The notes under the pieces: model-generated
What the model saw: the letters and a program-made list of their open reading frames with translations, nothing else
The model's database searches: none
What the model was told of the DNA's origin: nothing
Program-made: the position numbers and the translations under genes
Shown here: positions 9,901-23,904 of the stretch, piece by piece
Layout of the letters: every line of letters starts with the position of its first letter
How positions within the stretch are numbered: position 1 is the first letter of the stretch
NCBI GenBank assembly: GCA_027972325.1
Contig: JAPMOS010000160.1
Coordinates: forward strand, 1 to 64,000
DNA from: Paratrimastix pyriformis
Taxonomy: Eukaryota > Preaxostyla > Paratrimastigidae
Direction of reading: 5' to 3'
Length of the DNA stretch: 64,000 nucleotides

Positions 9901-12900
9901 CGCACCTCCTTGCGCAGATGGGTCAGGGCGTGGCTGACGTAGCGGGTGTGCTGCGTCCACAGGGACTCGAGCAGGCGCAGGGTCCAGCTGGTGTGCTTGT
10001 TCTCGGTGATGCCGAACTCGCTCCGGTTGGCCCCGTCAATGGCCCGGAGCTCCTCCAGCTGGGCCGCCGGGGCGGCGCCCTCCTGGTAGAGTTCCTCAAT
10101 CGCCACGATGCGGGCCTGGGGCTCACCCGCCAGGGCCTCCATCGCGGCGCGCTGGTCCTTGACCGCCTTGGCGAAGGCCTCGGCCGCCCGGGCAAAGAGC
10201 AGCCGGCGGCCCTCGGCCAGCTGGGTGGTGATGGCCTCCTTGACAAAGACCACGTGGTCCTCCCACTGGGCCCGCAGCGTGGCGGCCGTGTGGCGGGTGT
10301 GGCGGTTCTCAGTGACTCCCAGGGCGGTCCCCTGGCGCTCCAGCTCGGCCAGGGCGTCCACCTCGGGCACGAGGGCCTCGCCCTGGGCCGCAATGGCCCG
10401 CAGGGCTTCCGCGCAGGCCTCGGGGGTGCCGCTGGTGGCTTCCACGGCGCTGTGCTGGGCGGCCAGCTGGGCGGCAAGGGCGTCGGCCTGCTTGGCGAAC
10501 CGCAGCCGGTGGATTTCGAGGGCTGGAGGGAAGAGGGAAGACGGGGAGAAAAAAAAGTCAGCAGCTTGTCCGATCGCACTGCAAGCGGGGCGAATGTTTT
10601 CATGCCCCCCGCCAAGGAATGGGGAGGGGGCGCGGGCGAGGGCAGCAGACCCACAAAGGTGGCGTTCTCGCGGAGGAAGTGGGCGTGGTCGTCGAGCTGC
10701 GTCCGGAGGAGGGCCACCGTCAGCGGGGTGTGGGGGTTCTCCCGGACGCCCGCCTCGGCGTTCTCGCGCTCCATCTGGGCCAGGTCGTCGAGCCCGCCCA
10801 GGGCCGAGTCGAACCGGGCCTTGTGCTCCTCCAGAGCCGTCTTGCCCTCCTGGGGTTGGGTTGGGTTGGGTTGAGAGCAGGACGGTCAGTCGGATGATGG
10901 GCGCGAGGCAAGGTGCCGAGATGGGATGGGTCTTGAGGTGGGGGAGGGGGGGGGGGGAGGGGGAGGGGAGGCAGACCTCGAGGGGCTCAAGGGCGGTGGC
11001 GGACTTCAAGGGTCCCATGAGGGCCTCCACTTGGGCACGCTGCTGCTCGGCCAGGTCGACATAGGTCTTGATGCCCTCCGCGAAGGCGCGGCACTTCTCG
11101 TCCAGGGCTGGACGTGATGCACGGGGTGGCGTGGCGTGCGCCGCGGCACGGTCACCCAGAGGAAGCGGGAGGGGGCGCGGTTTGGACAACAAACCCGGCG
11201 AAGGGCAGGTACAGGTCCAGGAACGGCAGACAAGAGAGCCGAGCGAGCCGGGAAAGGAGAAAACGCGGACGCAATAAAAAAAACAAAAAACGAAACAAAA
11301 ATCGCCCGAAACGAAAAAAACGGGGAGCTCGACATTGTTATGGGGGGCAGCAGCATCAACAGCACGACCAAAAAACCAGGAGGGAGTGTGCGAGGCGCGG
11401 GGACGGGGGGCGGACTCTGCTGGTGCTCGAGCTCCTTGCGGTAGGCCTCGTCCCGCTTGACGATCTGCTCCTTGACCGACTCGTTGGCGGTGTTCATGTC
11501 GGACAGCCGCAGGGCGGTGTACCTGCAGCGGGTTGGGCGAGCGCCGAAGATGATGGTGCCGATGGGTTGGATGATAATGCGTGCTGATGGTGGGATGATG
11601 ATGCTGGTGATGATGCTGGTGATGATGCTGGTGATGATGATGCTTGGATAATGATGATGCTATGGTGATGAAGATGCTGGGGGAGCGGACTTGTTGTCGG
11701 TGATGCCGGCGGCGGTCATGCGGCCGTCGAGCTCCGTCATGGCGGCCAGCTTGGTGGCGAAGGTCGACTCGATGGCGGCGTTGTCGGAGTCCAGCTTGGC
11801 CCGGTACTGCAAAGGGCAGAGGGATGGAGACGGAAGCGGGATGATGATGCTGATCGATGCTGATGCTATGTTGAGATGTGCCAAGCACCACCCGGTCTGG
11901 GAAGAAGCCGCGCGACGGACGTCGGTGATGGCCTGGAGGCCCTCGGGGAAGGTGTGGTCCTGGATGGTCTCGTGGGTGTCCCGCAGCCAGCGCTGGGCCT
12001 CGTTGGCCATGGCGGCGAACTCCTTGCGGAGGCGCTCCTTCTCCAGCTCCCGCTCACGGGCTTGCTGCAGCGGGAGCGGGGGTTGGGGGGGGGGGGGTGT
12101 GTGTGTGTGGCAGAGTGAGATGGAGGGCGCAGAGGGGGGGGGGAGACATCCGACAAGGGGAATATCGACAGGGGAACATCGCAAAAGGAAATCGAGTGGG
12201 GGGGGGGGGATGGTGGGGCGGACCTCGAGGGCGGCCTTGCGCTTCTGGGACTGCTCGTGGAGGGCGTCCAGGGAGGCCTTCAGAGCGGCCAGGCGCTCGC
12301 TGATCTGGACCTCCTGGTAGTGCAGCCCCAGCATCTCCTCCGCCAGCCGCTCGCACTCGACCTCGCGGGCCTGCGGTGCGGGTGCGTGGGCCAGGTGAGG
12401 CGGGGACCCGTGGGAAACCGAGACAAAAGTGAGTGCGTGTGGTGTGATGGTGACACGAGAGAATACGAGAAGCACACGAGGAAGAGGGGTAGCGGCGGGG
12501 GGGGGCGATGATGACGAGCGGCGAAGGAGGAGTAGGCGCTTGCTGCGTGAGCGAGCGAGCAGACCTGGCGGGTGATGCGGAACTCGTCCTCGAAGGCCTC
12601 CTGCATCTTCATGCTGTTCTGCACGCCGCCCAGGGTGTCGCCCAGGTTGTCGTTGTCCAGGAAGATCTTCTTGTCGGCCACCCAGTGCTCCAGCCCGCTG
12701 ATCTTGCCCTCGAACTGGGCCTCGGCGCTGGCGAGCTTCTTCTGCTTCATCAGCTCCTCGCGCAGGGCCAGGCCGCGCTTGGCCTCCTCCTCCTCCATGT
12801 GCGCGTAGAGAGCCTCAATCGCCTGCAAATGGGGGGCCGCGTGTGTGTGGAGCAAAGGGACTGAGCACTCGGACGACAAGAAGGCCATCAAGGCAAGCGA

Positions 12901-14413
12901 GACAGGCAGAGGCAGGCAAGCGAGACAAAACAGGTAAGCGAGACAAGCAGTGGCAGGCAAGCGAGACAAGGCGGTCTGTGCGCGTGTACGTGTGTCCGTG
13001 CGAGGCAGGTGACCCCAAAGAACACCACCAACAGGAACCGCGGAGAGGCGGCTGGGGGGGGGGGGGGGGGGGGATGGAGGCGGACCGGCAGGGCGATCTC
13101 CTCGGCCGGGTGGAAGGGCGGCCGGTCGCAGGTGCGCAGCTTCATGGCGATGCTGCCCATGATGGTCTCCACCTCCAGCTTCTGGGAGGTCAGCGCGGGC
13201 TTGGTGGTGCTAAATAAAAAAAAAAGTGGGTGGGTGTGGATCGAGCCACCCGGACACACAGACCTCTTGAAGTTCTCGAAGTCCTTCATCTTCTGGATGG
13301 CGCCGGCAAGGGTGTTGTCGAAGGAGCGGTCCTCCATCTGGGCAACGGCCTCCTTCAGCTGGGCAACGAGCTCGGTGGCCCTGCGCTCGTAGTCGGCCTT
13401 CATCTCATCGTTCGATTGGGTCAGTTCGACCAGCTTGGTGACACGACGAGAAGCAACCTCGGACTACGGGCACGAGATTGTTAACGATTGAAGTTGGGAC
13501 CCGAATCGACAAACCTGGGCACTCTTGGAGAAGGCATGGAAGAACTGCGTCAGATAGGTCACGACGGAGAGTTCATCGGGCGCCTGCACCATCTCATTGG
13601 CGTCGAGCATCTTGGGAATGTTCCATTCGCGAAGAGCAACCTCGAAGGCCATGTTCAGGTTATCAACCGCATTGGCCTAAATGAAATTACAAGGAGCATG
13701 TGACACCCAAACTCAACGCCAGTGAAGAACCTTGGTCAGAGTATCAAAAGGAATCAGGGCCGGATAATGCTTGTGGATCAGGGCGCAGAGGGCAAGGCCG
13801 TCCTTCCAGGAGTTGGTGAAATCACGAACGGCAACATCACGGTAACCGGCCGTCTTGCGCTGGCACCACAGGAGCAGACCCTCCTTGGCAGTTTTCTCTG
13901 CGAAGAAAACCATCAGAACAGAGCAGACAAAAGACAGACGCTCAATGCTGACTTCGCTCACCTGAATCCGAAGAATGAGGGTCCAAAGCATACCCAGAAT
14001 CATGCGGGGGTCGCCAGAACGAATCTGGGCAGGTTCAGCAGAGACGAAAACCTTCTTCTTCATCTCCTGGAGGGCAAAGTTGATGTTCTCGACTATCAAC
14101 CACATAAAAACAAAGAGTGTCAAAAGGAGCAAAGCAAGCGAAAGACTGACGCTTGGGGTACACCATCTTAATGCGCTCGCGAGGGGTGTACTTAATCTTG
14201 CAGTCAAGAATGATTTCCGCCAGTTGGCACAGTGCAACACCATCCTCAAGATCGGTAAAGATATCATTCACAGGGGCGATGTTGCGCTTGGCAAGCTGAA
14301 TGTTCATCCAGCCAGTGAAGGCACGCTTCTGGGCGGTAATCCATGCATCACCTGAAAAGAAAATTGAAAATTCTCTCACAGTAAAACCCGCCGAACAGAC
14401 GAGAGGCGCTCAT
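6992..14413 (-). CDS. Alpha-actinin with expanded spectrin-repeat rod, 22 exons
   Basis: This is an actin-filament cross-linker of the cytoskeleton. Exons: 14380-14413, 14151-14351, 13940-14092, 13731-13897, 13515-13676, 13264-13463, 13086-13209, 12565-12822, 12224-12370, 11921-12064, 11691-11806, 11416-11522, 10977-11107, 10651-10849, 9810-10522, 9468-9669, 8746-9194, 8436-8627, 8259-8342, 7708-8040, 7231-7512, 6992-7126. All phases agree, giving 4533 nt and about 1510 residues, against about 890 for animal alpha-actinin. Two CH domains (about 13-118 and 131-238; AKEGLLLWCQRKT, NSWKDGLALCALIH, IPKMLDA) form the actin-binding head. A first spectrin repeat follows (LRTCDRPPFHPAEE), then about eight repeats carrying the NKHT signature. 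The C-terminus has a canonical EF-hand loop DQDHSGDLQRLE (about 1391-1402) and a calcium-insensitive EF domain ending EAFTEQAFTR. The first exon is the least certain: its 28-bp intron was chosen for phase and the GTGAGA donor. Confidence 0.93.
8103..8232 (+). repeat. Intronic minisatellite in the alpha-actinin gene
   Basis: Six or so tandem copies of a unit of about 20 bp, AACAAGGRCAGGGCAGA, lie in the intron between the exons at 8259-8342 and 7708-8040. The exons flank it cleanly in phase, so it has no coding role. Other introns of this gene carry poly-G runs, (GAT)n and similar simple sequence. Confidence 0.85.
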
Positions 14414-14601
14414 TGTATTCACAGAAATTCGAGCTGCTATGATACAATCGAACCGGGGTTATGAAGACGCCCCATCACTTTTCAAACGTTTCGGAATTTT
14501 TCCCCGTCCTTCTCAGACTCCACCCTGTCGGAAACTGCAACCTTCAATCCTCACGGGGTGGTGCGCGAGGGGGAAAAGCCATCTTTTGGAATACTTCCCA
14601 C

Positions 14602-15607
14602 TTAATCTGTCCTTGCATATAAGAAGGCTCTGACGACGGCTCTGAGGTAGGCGCACTGATCTGTCTCGAGGCTGAAATCTGCCTCAGCCCATTCTTTGAA
14701 TTGATCGGTGGGTAAAGGAGCCCGCGAGTTGATCAGAGGGAGGATGATACTCGACGGAGTCGAGCTTGTGAACTCGGGGTGAAACTACAAAATGTCAAAG
14801 TCAGTGAGCACAAACAAATTGTCGGGTAAAACCAACCTGCGTGGTCAAAACCTCAGTCCCCAGCGCCATGGCTTCCACCTTGGTGTGGAGGGAAGTGGCA
14901 AGGACGAGAGCTTCGGGAGGAGGAACGGCCACATGGTCGCCGTGCGTCTCGATGGCGTGAATGGTGCGCCCGGTGATGGCCGGTGGTGCCACCGCCGAGG
15001 GTGCCACCGCCGAGGGTGCCGCTGCCGGTTCTGCCGGCGTTGCTGCTGCCGGTGCTGCCGGTGCCGGTGCCGGTGCTGGTGCCTGGAGTGCTGCCGCCTC
15101 GTCTCCCAGCCAAGGATAGTAGAATCTTTTGCGCGCAAGAACACCAGCGGCTTGAACGTAGGGCATCTCAAACCAGCGGGGAGACAGAGTAAGCTCGCGT
15201 TGACCCCATTCGGCCTGCGTGTTCCGGGCCGCAATGCCTCCGCACACATGTGCAATAATCTGATGCCCGAAACAGATGCCCAGGACCCGAGGCCGGCGGG
15301 TCTCCGAGGGGACGAGAAAGCCGCGTGGGTAGAACCGGGAAAAGAACCCCGAGAGCCAAGTCCGGAAAGCGGGAACGAAAGAGGATTCTGCGGTGTCATA
15401 GGCAGCAGAGAGACTTCCGGTGATAATGATGGCTTGCGTATGGGCAGCCAAGTCATCAAGAGAAGGGAAATGGGCAGGGCCTTGCCACACATGGTGCACG
15501 CTGCATTCCCAAGGAAGATCAACAAGGTTTGTGTAAAACGAGGGCCAATCGGGCGAGTCTTCACAGTTCAGAATTGCATACGTTTTCGGTGCTGCTGCGG
15601 AGGCCAT
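14602..15607 (-). CDS. Class I glutamine amidotransferase-like protein, two exons
   Basis: The enzyme has a class I glutamine amidotransferase (triad) fold, which releases ammonia from glutamine or cleaves gamma-glutamyl bonds. Exon 1 is 14837-15607 (ATG at 15607) and exon 2 is 14602-14784; the 52-bp intron is phase 0. The product is 317 residues. The nucleophile elbow is GICFGHQ (Cys about 121). The distal pair His-Glu is in FHPEF at the very start of exon 2, so splicing is needed to complete the triad. HGDHV precedes it. An Ala/Pro-rich insert of about 40 residues separates the two catalytic halves. The stand-alone domain suggests the gamma-glutamyl-peptidase / GAT1-like group rather than GMP synthase. 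The alpha-actinin start lies 188 bp downstream on the same strand, and a divergent gene starts at 15851. Confidence 0.88.
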
Positions 15608-15850
15608 GTTTCTGCCAGCAGCGGCGAGAACCGCGGTTCTTTTCTCCTGTCAGCCGATGACAGGTTTTTCCTTTCTTCCCCACGCACACGCACGAGTTTT
15701 CCCCAACCACGTTTTTAGTTTCGGATGGAACCTACTGCTCTCAGCAAGGGGCAAGCACAGATACCCTTCGCGAGGTTCGTTTTATCTCGCAATTCCGACA
15801 TTCCTTTTTGGCTGTCTCCCTTCTCCTTTCTCTTCTCCCCACCGTTGACC
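15608..15850. promoter_or_regulatory. Divergent intergenic region with a conserved upstream block
   Basis: This 243-bp gap separates two divergently read genes. Positions 15777-15827 (core TTTATCTCGCAATTCCGACA) recur with few changes at 25222-25270. In both places the block lies just upstream of an ATG (24 and 2 bp). A repeated block in this position suggests a core promoter or 5' leader shared by the two genes, or a duplicated 5' end. Confidence 0.5.
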
Positions 15851-18502
<2,652 letters not shown>

Positions 18503-19170
18503 GGCGGCTGCTGATTCCAAATAAAATCGTTGGGTGAAAAAATAGATGGTTGACCTCCTCTCCTCCTTCGGGCTTCCTCGTGGACAACGATGGCGTCAAG
18601 TGGCGCGCAGGAAAGCCAGATGGGGTGTTTGTGTCTCCGTTTCCGCCGCGCCTGAAGTTGGCTGCTTCTGTGTTTTATGTGTGTGCGGCCGACCTTCGTT
18701 TTCGCCACCCTGCGCCGCTTGAAGAAGAAAAAAAGGTTAGGACGAGCTTGGAGTTGGACGAGGCAGCGGGGGCGGTGTGACCCAGTCGCGTTGCCCGCCG
18801 AACCACGCCCAGAGTCGGCGGACCTCCCCGGTCGTGGCGGGCCGTGTAGAAGTCGTGGTACCTGATGCAGCTGGGACATGGCGCGTGGCAGAGGGCGCAA
18901 GTGACTCCCCCCGGGGGAACGTCGGAATGATGATGCTTGACGATGTGGAAAGGCTGAAGCAGTGTCGGAATGATGATGATGGCGATGATGATGGACGCAG
19001 GCGAAGAGCAACTTTTCTCCCGCCTTCGCGTCGCGCGTTACACGTTCCGATGGGGGCCCTGGGCCTAATGACCTCGTGTTGGGCCCTCCTCGGCCGGGGC
19101 AGCCGCGGCGAGCGGAGCCCCAGTGGGTGGGTGGTAGGGGGCGGGGGTGCCTTGTGTCAGGGTGCGGTCA
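18503..19170. other. Spacer after the 15.85-18.5 kb gene
   Basis: The first 140 bases or so (poly-A signal, GATGGTTGACCTCCTC, ACAACGATGGCGTCAAGT) recur at 23497-23735, so the 3' flank is duplicated. The minus strand near 18740-18905 can be read as CALCHAPCPSCIRYHDFYTA, a possible cysteine-containing exon, but I could not extend it. Nothing else is supported. Confidence 0.4.
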
Positions 19171-19182
19171 TTCAAGTCGCGC

Positions 19183-19364
<182 letters not shown>

Positions 19365-19863
19365 TCATCATCATCCAGTCATCATCATCCAATCATCATC
19401 CAATCATCATCATCATCCGAACATCATCATCCGATCATCATCCGATCATCACATCCCGAAAGGGGTAGGGCTGAGAGGGCTGCCTGCCAAGTCATTTCGG
19501 TTGCTGAGTTGGGGATGTGATTTTTCCTTATTCGATTGCGATTTGATGATGACTCTGCAACGACACAGCCAGACGCTTCGTCGCCTGCTCAAGATCCGTC
19601 CTTCTTTTGAACCGACATGATTTCTTCCCCTCAGGTCCCGAAAAAGTCTAAAACCAGTCATCGCTGACTTTATTCGTTCTCCGAAGATTTTTATAAAACC
19701 CACGCCATCCGTCCCACTCGATGCCCAGGTCGGAAGCATTGGCCGTGGCCGCACCAGGGCAGCTCGCCGCTTCCTGGCCCCGACCGTCACCCGCGCGGGG
19801 GCCTCGTACCCGGTCCTCTGATCGCGGCTCCCAACGCGCACGGTGTTGCCCTGCCGGCGGTTC

Positions 19864-22190
19864 GTTAGGCCTTGGGCTTCTTTTTTCTCGACGTCGGAAT
19901 GATCGTCATCCACGACACGGAGGCAAAGCAGCAACAGCTGCATCCTGCGGCACGGAAGCAGGGCCGGTCGATGTTGGGGCTGGTGCCGCGGGTTTCCCGT
20001 TCACGCAGTTTCCATGATGACAGCCGCATTCAATGGAGCAGGTGACCTTCGCCTTTCGGCACACGCAGTTCTGACATTTCCCTCTCAAACAGTGGCAGCC
20101 GGTGCCCCTATGACAAAGATAGCTAGCCGAAATGAGCGGGGGGATGATGCAGACTTCGGGCGGAGTGTGATCGGCTCGGTGGTGGGGACCTTATGAGTTC
20201 CCCTCGCCCAAAGTTCGGATTGCCGGCCGCCGAAGACCGAGACTCCTGCAGCGCTTTCCCCAAGGGTCAGACTCACGACCACCTCGGGGGGAGGGCTGCC
20301 TGGCGTGAGGAAGATGAACATATTGTGGACCCTCGCTGTGGCGGAGGGGCGCGGGGGATACAAGCTTGCCAGGTAGTTGAAAAAGACGGCGTATTCGGAG
20401 GTGCTGTACCAGGCCAACGAAGCGGACTGGTCGGCCACAGCCTGGTCGGTCACCTGGTCCGCGATCAGGAAGCAGCCTACCATCCGCCCATCCCGCCCGA
20501 CTGTGGGGAGGGAGGGTCGAGCACCGAACAGACAGACCTTCATCATCGGCCAACAGCACCACGCGGATCATGTCAACGTGGGGGTGCCGGAAGTCCGATG
20601 GGAGAAAGCAGAGCAGGCAGGGGCGCCGGGTCTCCATCCGGAAGAGTGTCGCCAGGCGCTCGGGGGTCAGGGACGCCGGCAGAAAGAACTGCCGAATCGG
20701 GATCGCCTCTGGGAGCGACCGGATGAGCGGGCGCAGTTGCGGGACGAAGCGCAGCGTGCAACCCAGGGCTCTCCGTTCGTGGAAAAACCCGGCGACCACC
20801 GGGTTCGAACTGTCAACGGGGTACTCGGGCGGAAGTAGGGCGGACCGCGCCGCCAGGCAGAGCGCGTGATAATAAAGGGGTGAGGCAATGCGCACCAACG
20901 AGGGGGCCTCGTCGCTCGGCACAAACCAGCGAAGATCCACCTGTTTCAAGAGCCGTGTGCAGCCGCCGCGAGGGGATGAATAGAACAGACACACCCCGGT
21001 TTGTACGCCATGGTATCAGAGTCCCCGGTCACCATCTCGGCCACTTGGTGGAAGTACGCGACGGAGTCGAAGCCGGGCACGGCCGTTTCCAGGCGGAGCC
21101 TCATTGCCATCATGAGCGTCCCAATCAGCGCGGGGGCCTTCGGGAAGGCGGAGAGGTTGGAGGGCACGGGAATGCCTGCAGGGGGGTCCATGACCAGCGA
21201 GGAGGCTGCGAAGGAGCCCGGTAAATCGCGTTGGGAAAGCAGAAACATCGCCGCGCATAAGGAGCCTCCCAAGAAATCATACAGCAAGTCCGGGACTGAA
21301 ACGGCAGGGACCCCGGTGGTGGCAGTGGCCCCGGTGGTGGCAGTGGCCCCGGTGGTGGCAGTGGCCCCGGTGGTGGCAGTGGCCCCGGTGGTGGCAGTGG
21401 CCCCGGTGGTGGCAGTGGCCCCGGTGGCAGTGGCCCCGGCAGCGGCAGTCAAATACTTGTCAAATGCCAGCCGGCCCACGTCGAGCGGGTAGGCGAAGGG
21501 CACAGTGGCAACTTGGCTGGACATACTGGGCACTGGGAAGGGAGCACCGGACGAGGCCACCACCATCAAAATCCGCCGTTGGTCTGCAAATTGCGCAAAC
21601 TCGGCAAACAGCACGGGCTCCACTTGGTCCACAATCACGATCGCTGCCCACGGAAACACGTACGATTCCAACTGGGCTTTATTGTAGGTACGGAAATAGA
21701 ACACCTGCCCTCGGGGTGAATGAGATCGTTCGAAAACCACCAAAGCAAAAACCAGACCTGTTTCGCGGGGAACTTCCGAGCCAGCGCGGCGGCGATCACC
21801 CTGAGAGCCTGGCTCTTGCCGGCAAACGGGGGGCCTCCCACAGTAATAAGAACACGGTCCAGCACAGACAATTCACCCATCGAAAATACCTTCAGAAGAA
21901 ACTTGTAGAGCGCCGCCATCGGTGGGGTGATCATGACCCCAATCCGCTCAAGGTGTGGAGCTTCGTCGTCCCGTCTGCTGGTCGGAGGAAATGGAGCGAT
22001 GGGGTGCACGAATTCGGGGACCAGCGGGTCACACTCGAGAAGTGACACAAGATGATCATCCTCTTGGAAATGCGGGAGAACTGTCGAAAAGTTGTGAGTG
22101 GATTCTTCCTGACCGCGTCGGCGGAAAAGCAGACCAACGATATGATCAGGACCTGGAGGAGCAAACATAAAAAGGGTCGAAGCGAAGTTG
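19864..22190. repeat. 2.3-kb duplication, left copy (partner 25545-28015)
   Basis: Similarity starts abruptly at CGTTAGGCCTTGGGC in both places and covers the whole NTPase gene. Upstream, both copies share a GTTGAT ... TACCA(A/G) ... ATACGTTA motif, but the right copy has about 85 extra bases between the gene and this motif. Differences are few, so the duplication looks recent or is being homogenised. Confidence 0.9.
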
Positions 22191-22207
22191 ATAATCTCCA
22201 GTACCAA
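19906..22207 (-). CDS. P-loop NTPase with cysteine-rich C-terminus, copy 1
   Basis: This is the paralogue of the gene at 25547-27900 with the same exon plan. Walker A GGPPFAGKS and the candidate Walker B strand AIVIVDQVEP are both present. The intron after the Walker A exon is 21705-21757, 53 bp here against 48 bp in copy 2. The 5-bp difference would break the frame if it were coding, so it supports the intron. Six or seven tandem GATATT units follow in the next exon. The C-terminal CXC-like cluster (KCQNCVCRKAKVTCSIECGC) is intact. The last residues differ because of an 11-bp length difference, giving an earlier stop (19906) and no basic tail. The start is uncertain; an ATG at LFMFAPPG exists here but not in copy 2. 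The function is unknown. The layout recalls RHS/Crinkler-type NTPases, but that link is weak. Confidence 0.75.
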
Positions 22208-22228
22208 AGTGTATATACGTTATCACGG

Positions 22229-22464
22229 GTTGCTCGACTTGGTCGGAGCCGCTGGCCATCAGCAACGACGCCGCCGCCAGGGAGGGGAGGCTGCCCGCTG
22301 CCGCCGAAGGCCGCAATTTCAGGCTCTACGAGGAGTGGCGGAAGACCAAAAAAATCAGGGCACCCTCTGGCCCTTCGGCCTCACCGTCGTGGGGCAGATG
22401 GGCTCAGGCGGAGCGCTTCCTGGAGATGATCGAGGAGGTGCACCGCAGGGCCGAGCGCTCGTAG
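22229..22464 (+). CDS. C-terminal exon-like fragment, unidentified
   Basis: A plus-strand frame without its own ATG runs to a TAG at 22462-22464. It ends RNFRLYEEWRKTKK ... WAQAERFLEMIEEVHRRAERS, an amphipathic, charged C-terminus that looks like real protein. No family was recognised and the upstream exon was not found. It may be the 3' end of a gene cut off by the NTPase duplication. Confidence 0.35.
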
Positions 22465-23496
22465 GTGACGCACCTGCATCAACGTGGACGAGGATGAGGA
22501 TGCAGTGGCCCGAGCCCAACGCAGCGAGTTTTCCTTCGATCCTGTAGTTTTCTCTCTCCGGCGTTTGCTTCTATTCCCCGGGCCAACACGTTCTCATCAT
22601 CATCAATCTCATCAGAGGTGTATGAGCCCTTACTCCGTCTGCGCAATGCGTCTCTCCCATTTCGCCCGAGCCTCAGCCCACGACCCGCAGCCTTCGCGCG
22701 CTGTCTTACCACGGCCCCCCTCGCCGTTTTCACCCTTACCCTCCCTCCCGCCTCGCTCATTCAGCTCCCTCAGCCTCACCAGCGACTCGCCCCTCGGCCT
22801 CGCGCCCCGAGGCCCGCGCCTTTTTCTTGCCCACGTCCTCGCCCCCCTCCCGGCACCTCGTCCGCTTGCCCGATCTCAGGGTCTGCCCGTCCGCTTCATC
22901 CGCCGCCTTGCCCGCACCTCCTCTCCAACTCCTTCGACCAGATCCTCCTGCTGGCCTTCTCGTCCGTTCACCCTCCTGATTTCTGCCGCCGCCCCCACCA
23001 CCTGGCCCTGATATTTCTGACACACTCATCCCCAAGCTCCCCCGCGGGCGTCTGGTCCACGCCGCCGCCACTTGCCCCGCCTCCCAGCCGACGCCCGCCA
23101 GGTTAGCCAGCCTGTTTCCTCCCCTACACACCCATCGCTCCATGTCCCGCCGTCCCATCCACTGTCGGCCTCCGCCACCCCGCACAGCTGCGGCGCCCCG
23201 CCGGGCTCACGTCATCCAGATCGGCCTCGCTGTGGCCAAAGTCCTGTTTGACCTGGGTGCGAATGGGCGTCCCCCATCTTGCGCGCCACTTGGCCTCCAC
23301 ACGCACGTGTTGGCCGATACGACATGTCTTGAAGATACCAGAGGACTGAACAAGGGAGAGAAGAGGTTGTTCAAAGGGGTTTGGGCGGGAGGGTGTAAAG
23401 TACCCTCGGGGGAGGTAGGCTAAATCAGGACACAAGTCAATCAACACAACACACGCGCACCCTCTTCCGGACCGCGGGACCCTCAGGTGCGGGGGA
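22465..23496. other. GC-rich spacer with unconvincing ORFs
   Basis: Pyrimidine-rich on the plus strand with long open frames on both strands. The most protein-like is a minus-strand reading at 23124-23447 (KTCRIGQHVRVEAKWRARWG), which is not assignable to any family. I see nothing else. Confidence 0.35.
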
Positions 23497-23740
23497 CCGC
23501 GGCTGCTGATTTCAGGAATAAAACCGATGGTTGAAAATAGATGGTTGACCTCCTCGCCTCTCCTTCGGACTTCGCGCGGCTGATTTCGAGACGCCGGTGC
23601 AGAAAATCGATGGGGTGGTTGACCCTCCTTTCCCTTCTGCCCGAGTAATTACTCTTCCCCAGGACGCAGAGGGTCATGGACAACGATGGCGTCAAGTGCA
23701 AGCCAGACGGGCTTTGTCGTCTCCGGCTCCTCTCCCTCAC
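23497..23740. repeat. Diverged copy of the 3' flank at 18503-18640
   Basis: It shares GGCTGCTGATT, an AATAAAA signal, GATGGTTGACCTCCTC and GACAACGATGGCGTCAAGT in the same order as the flank of the 15.85-18.5 kb gene, with about 100 extra bases between. The upstream coding exon is not duplicated. Confidence 0.6.
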
Positions 23741-23904
23741 CGCTTAACGTGATGATGATGAGACCTGGATGATGAGATTGGCGTTTGGCATTTGTTTTGA
23801 GGCAACACCTGAACTGTCGTCGATCCCATCAAACAGCGGGTGTTGTGTGTGTGTGTGGGGGGGATGTGCGGGTGTTGGGGGTTGAAAACTCTTTTTAAAA
23901 ATCT

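Noticed and set aside
9071-11064. Several long plus-strand frames antisense to the alpha-actinin exons (247 to 339 codons)
   Set aside because: They are shadows of GC-rich coding exons on the other strand and cross well-supported splice sites.
22757-23185. Gly/Arg/Glu-rich minus-strand frame of 142 codons
   Set aside because: Low complexity, with equally open frames on the other strand; no domain or splice evidence.
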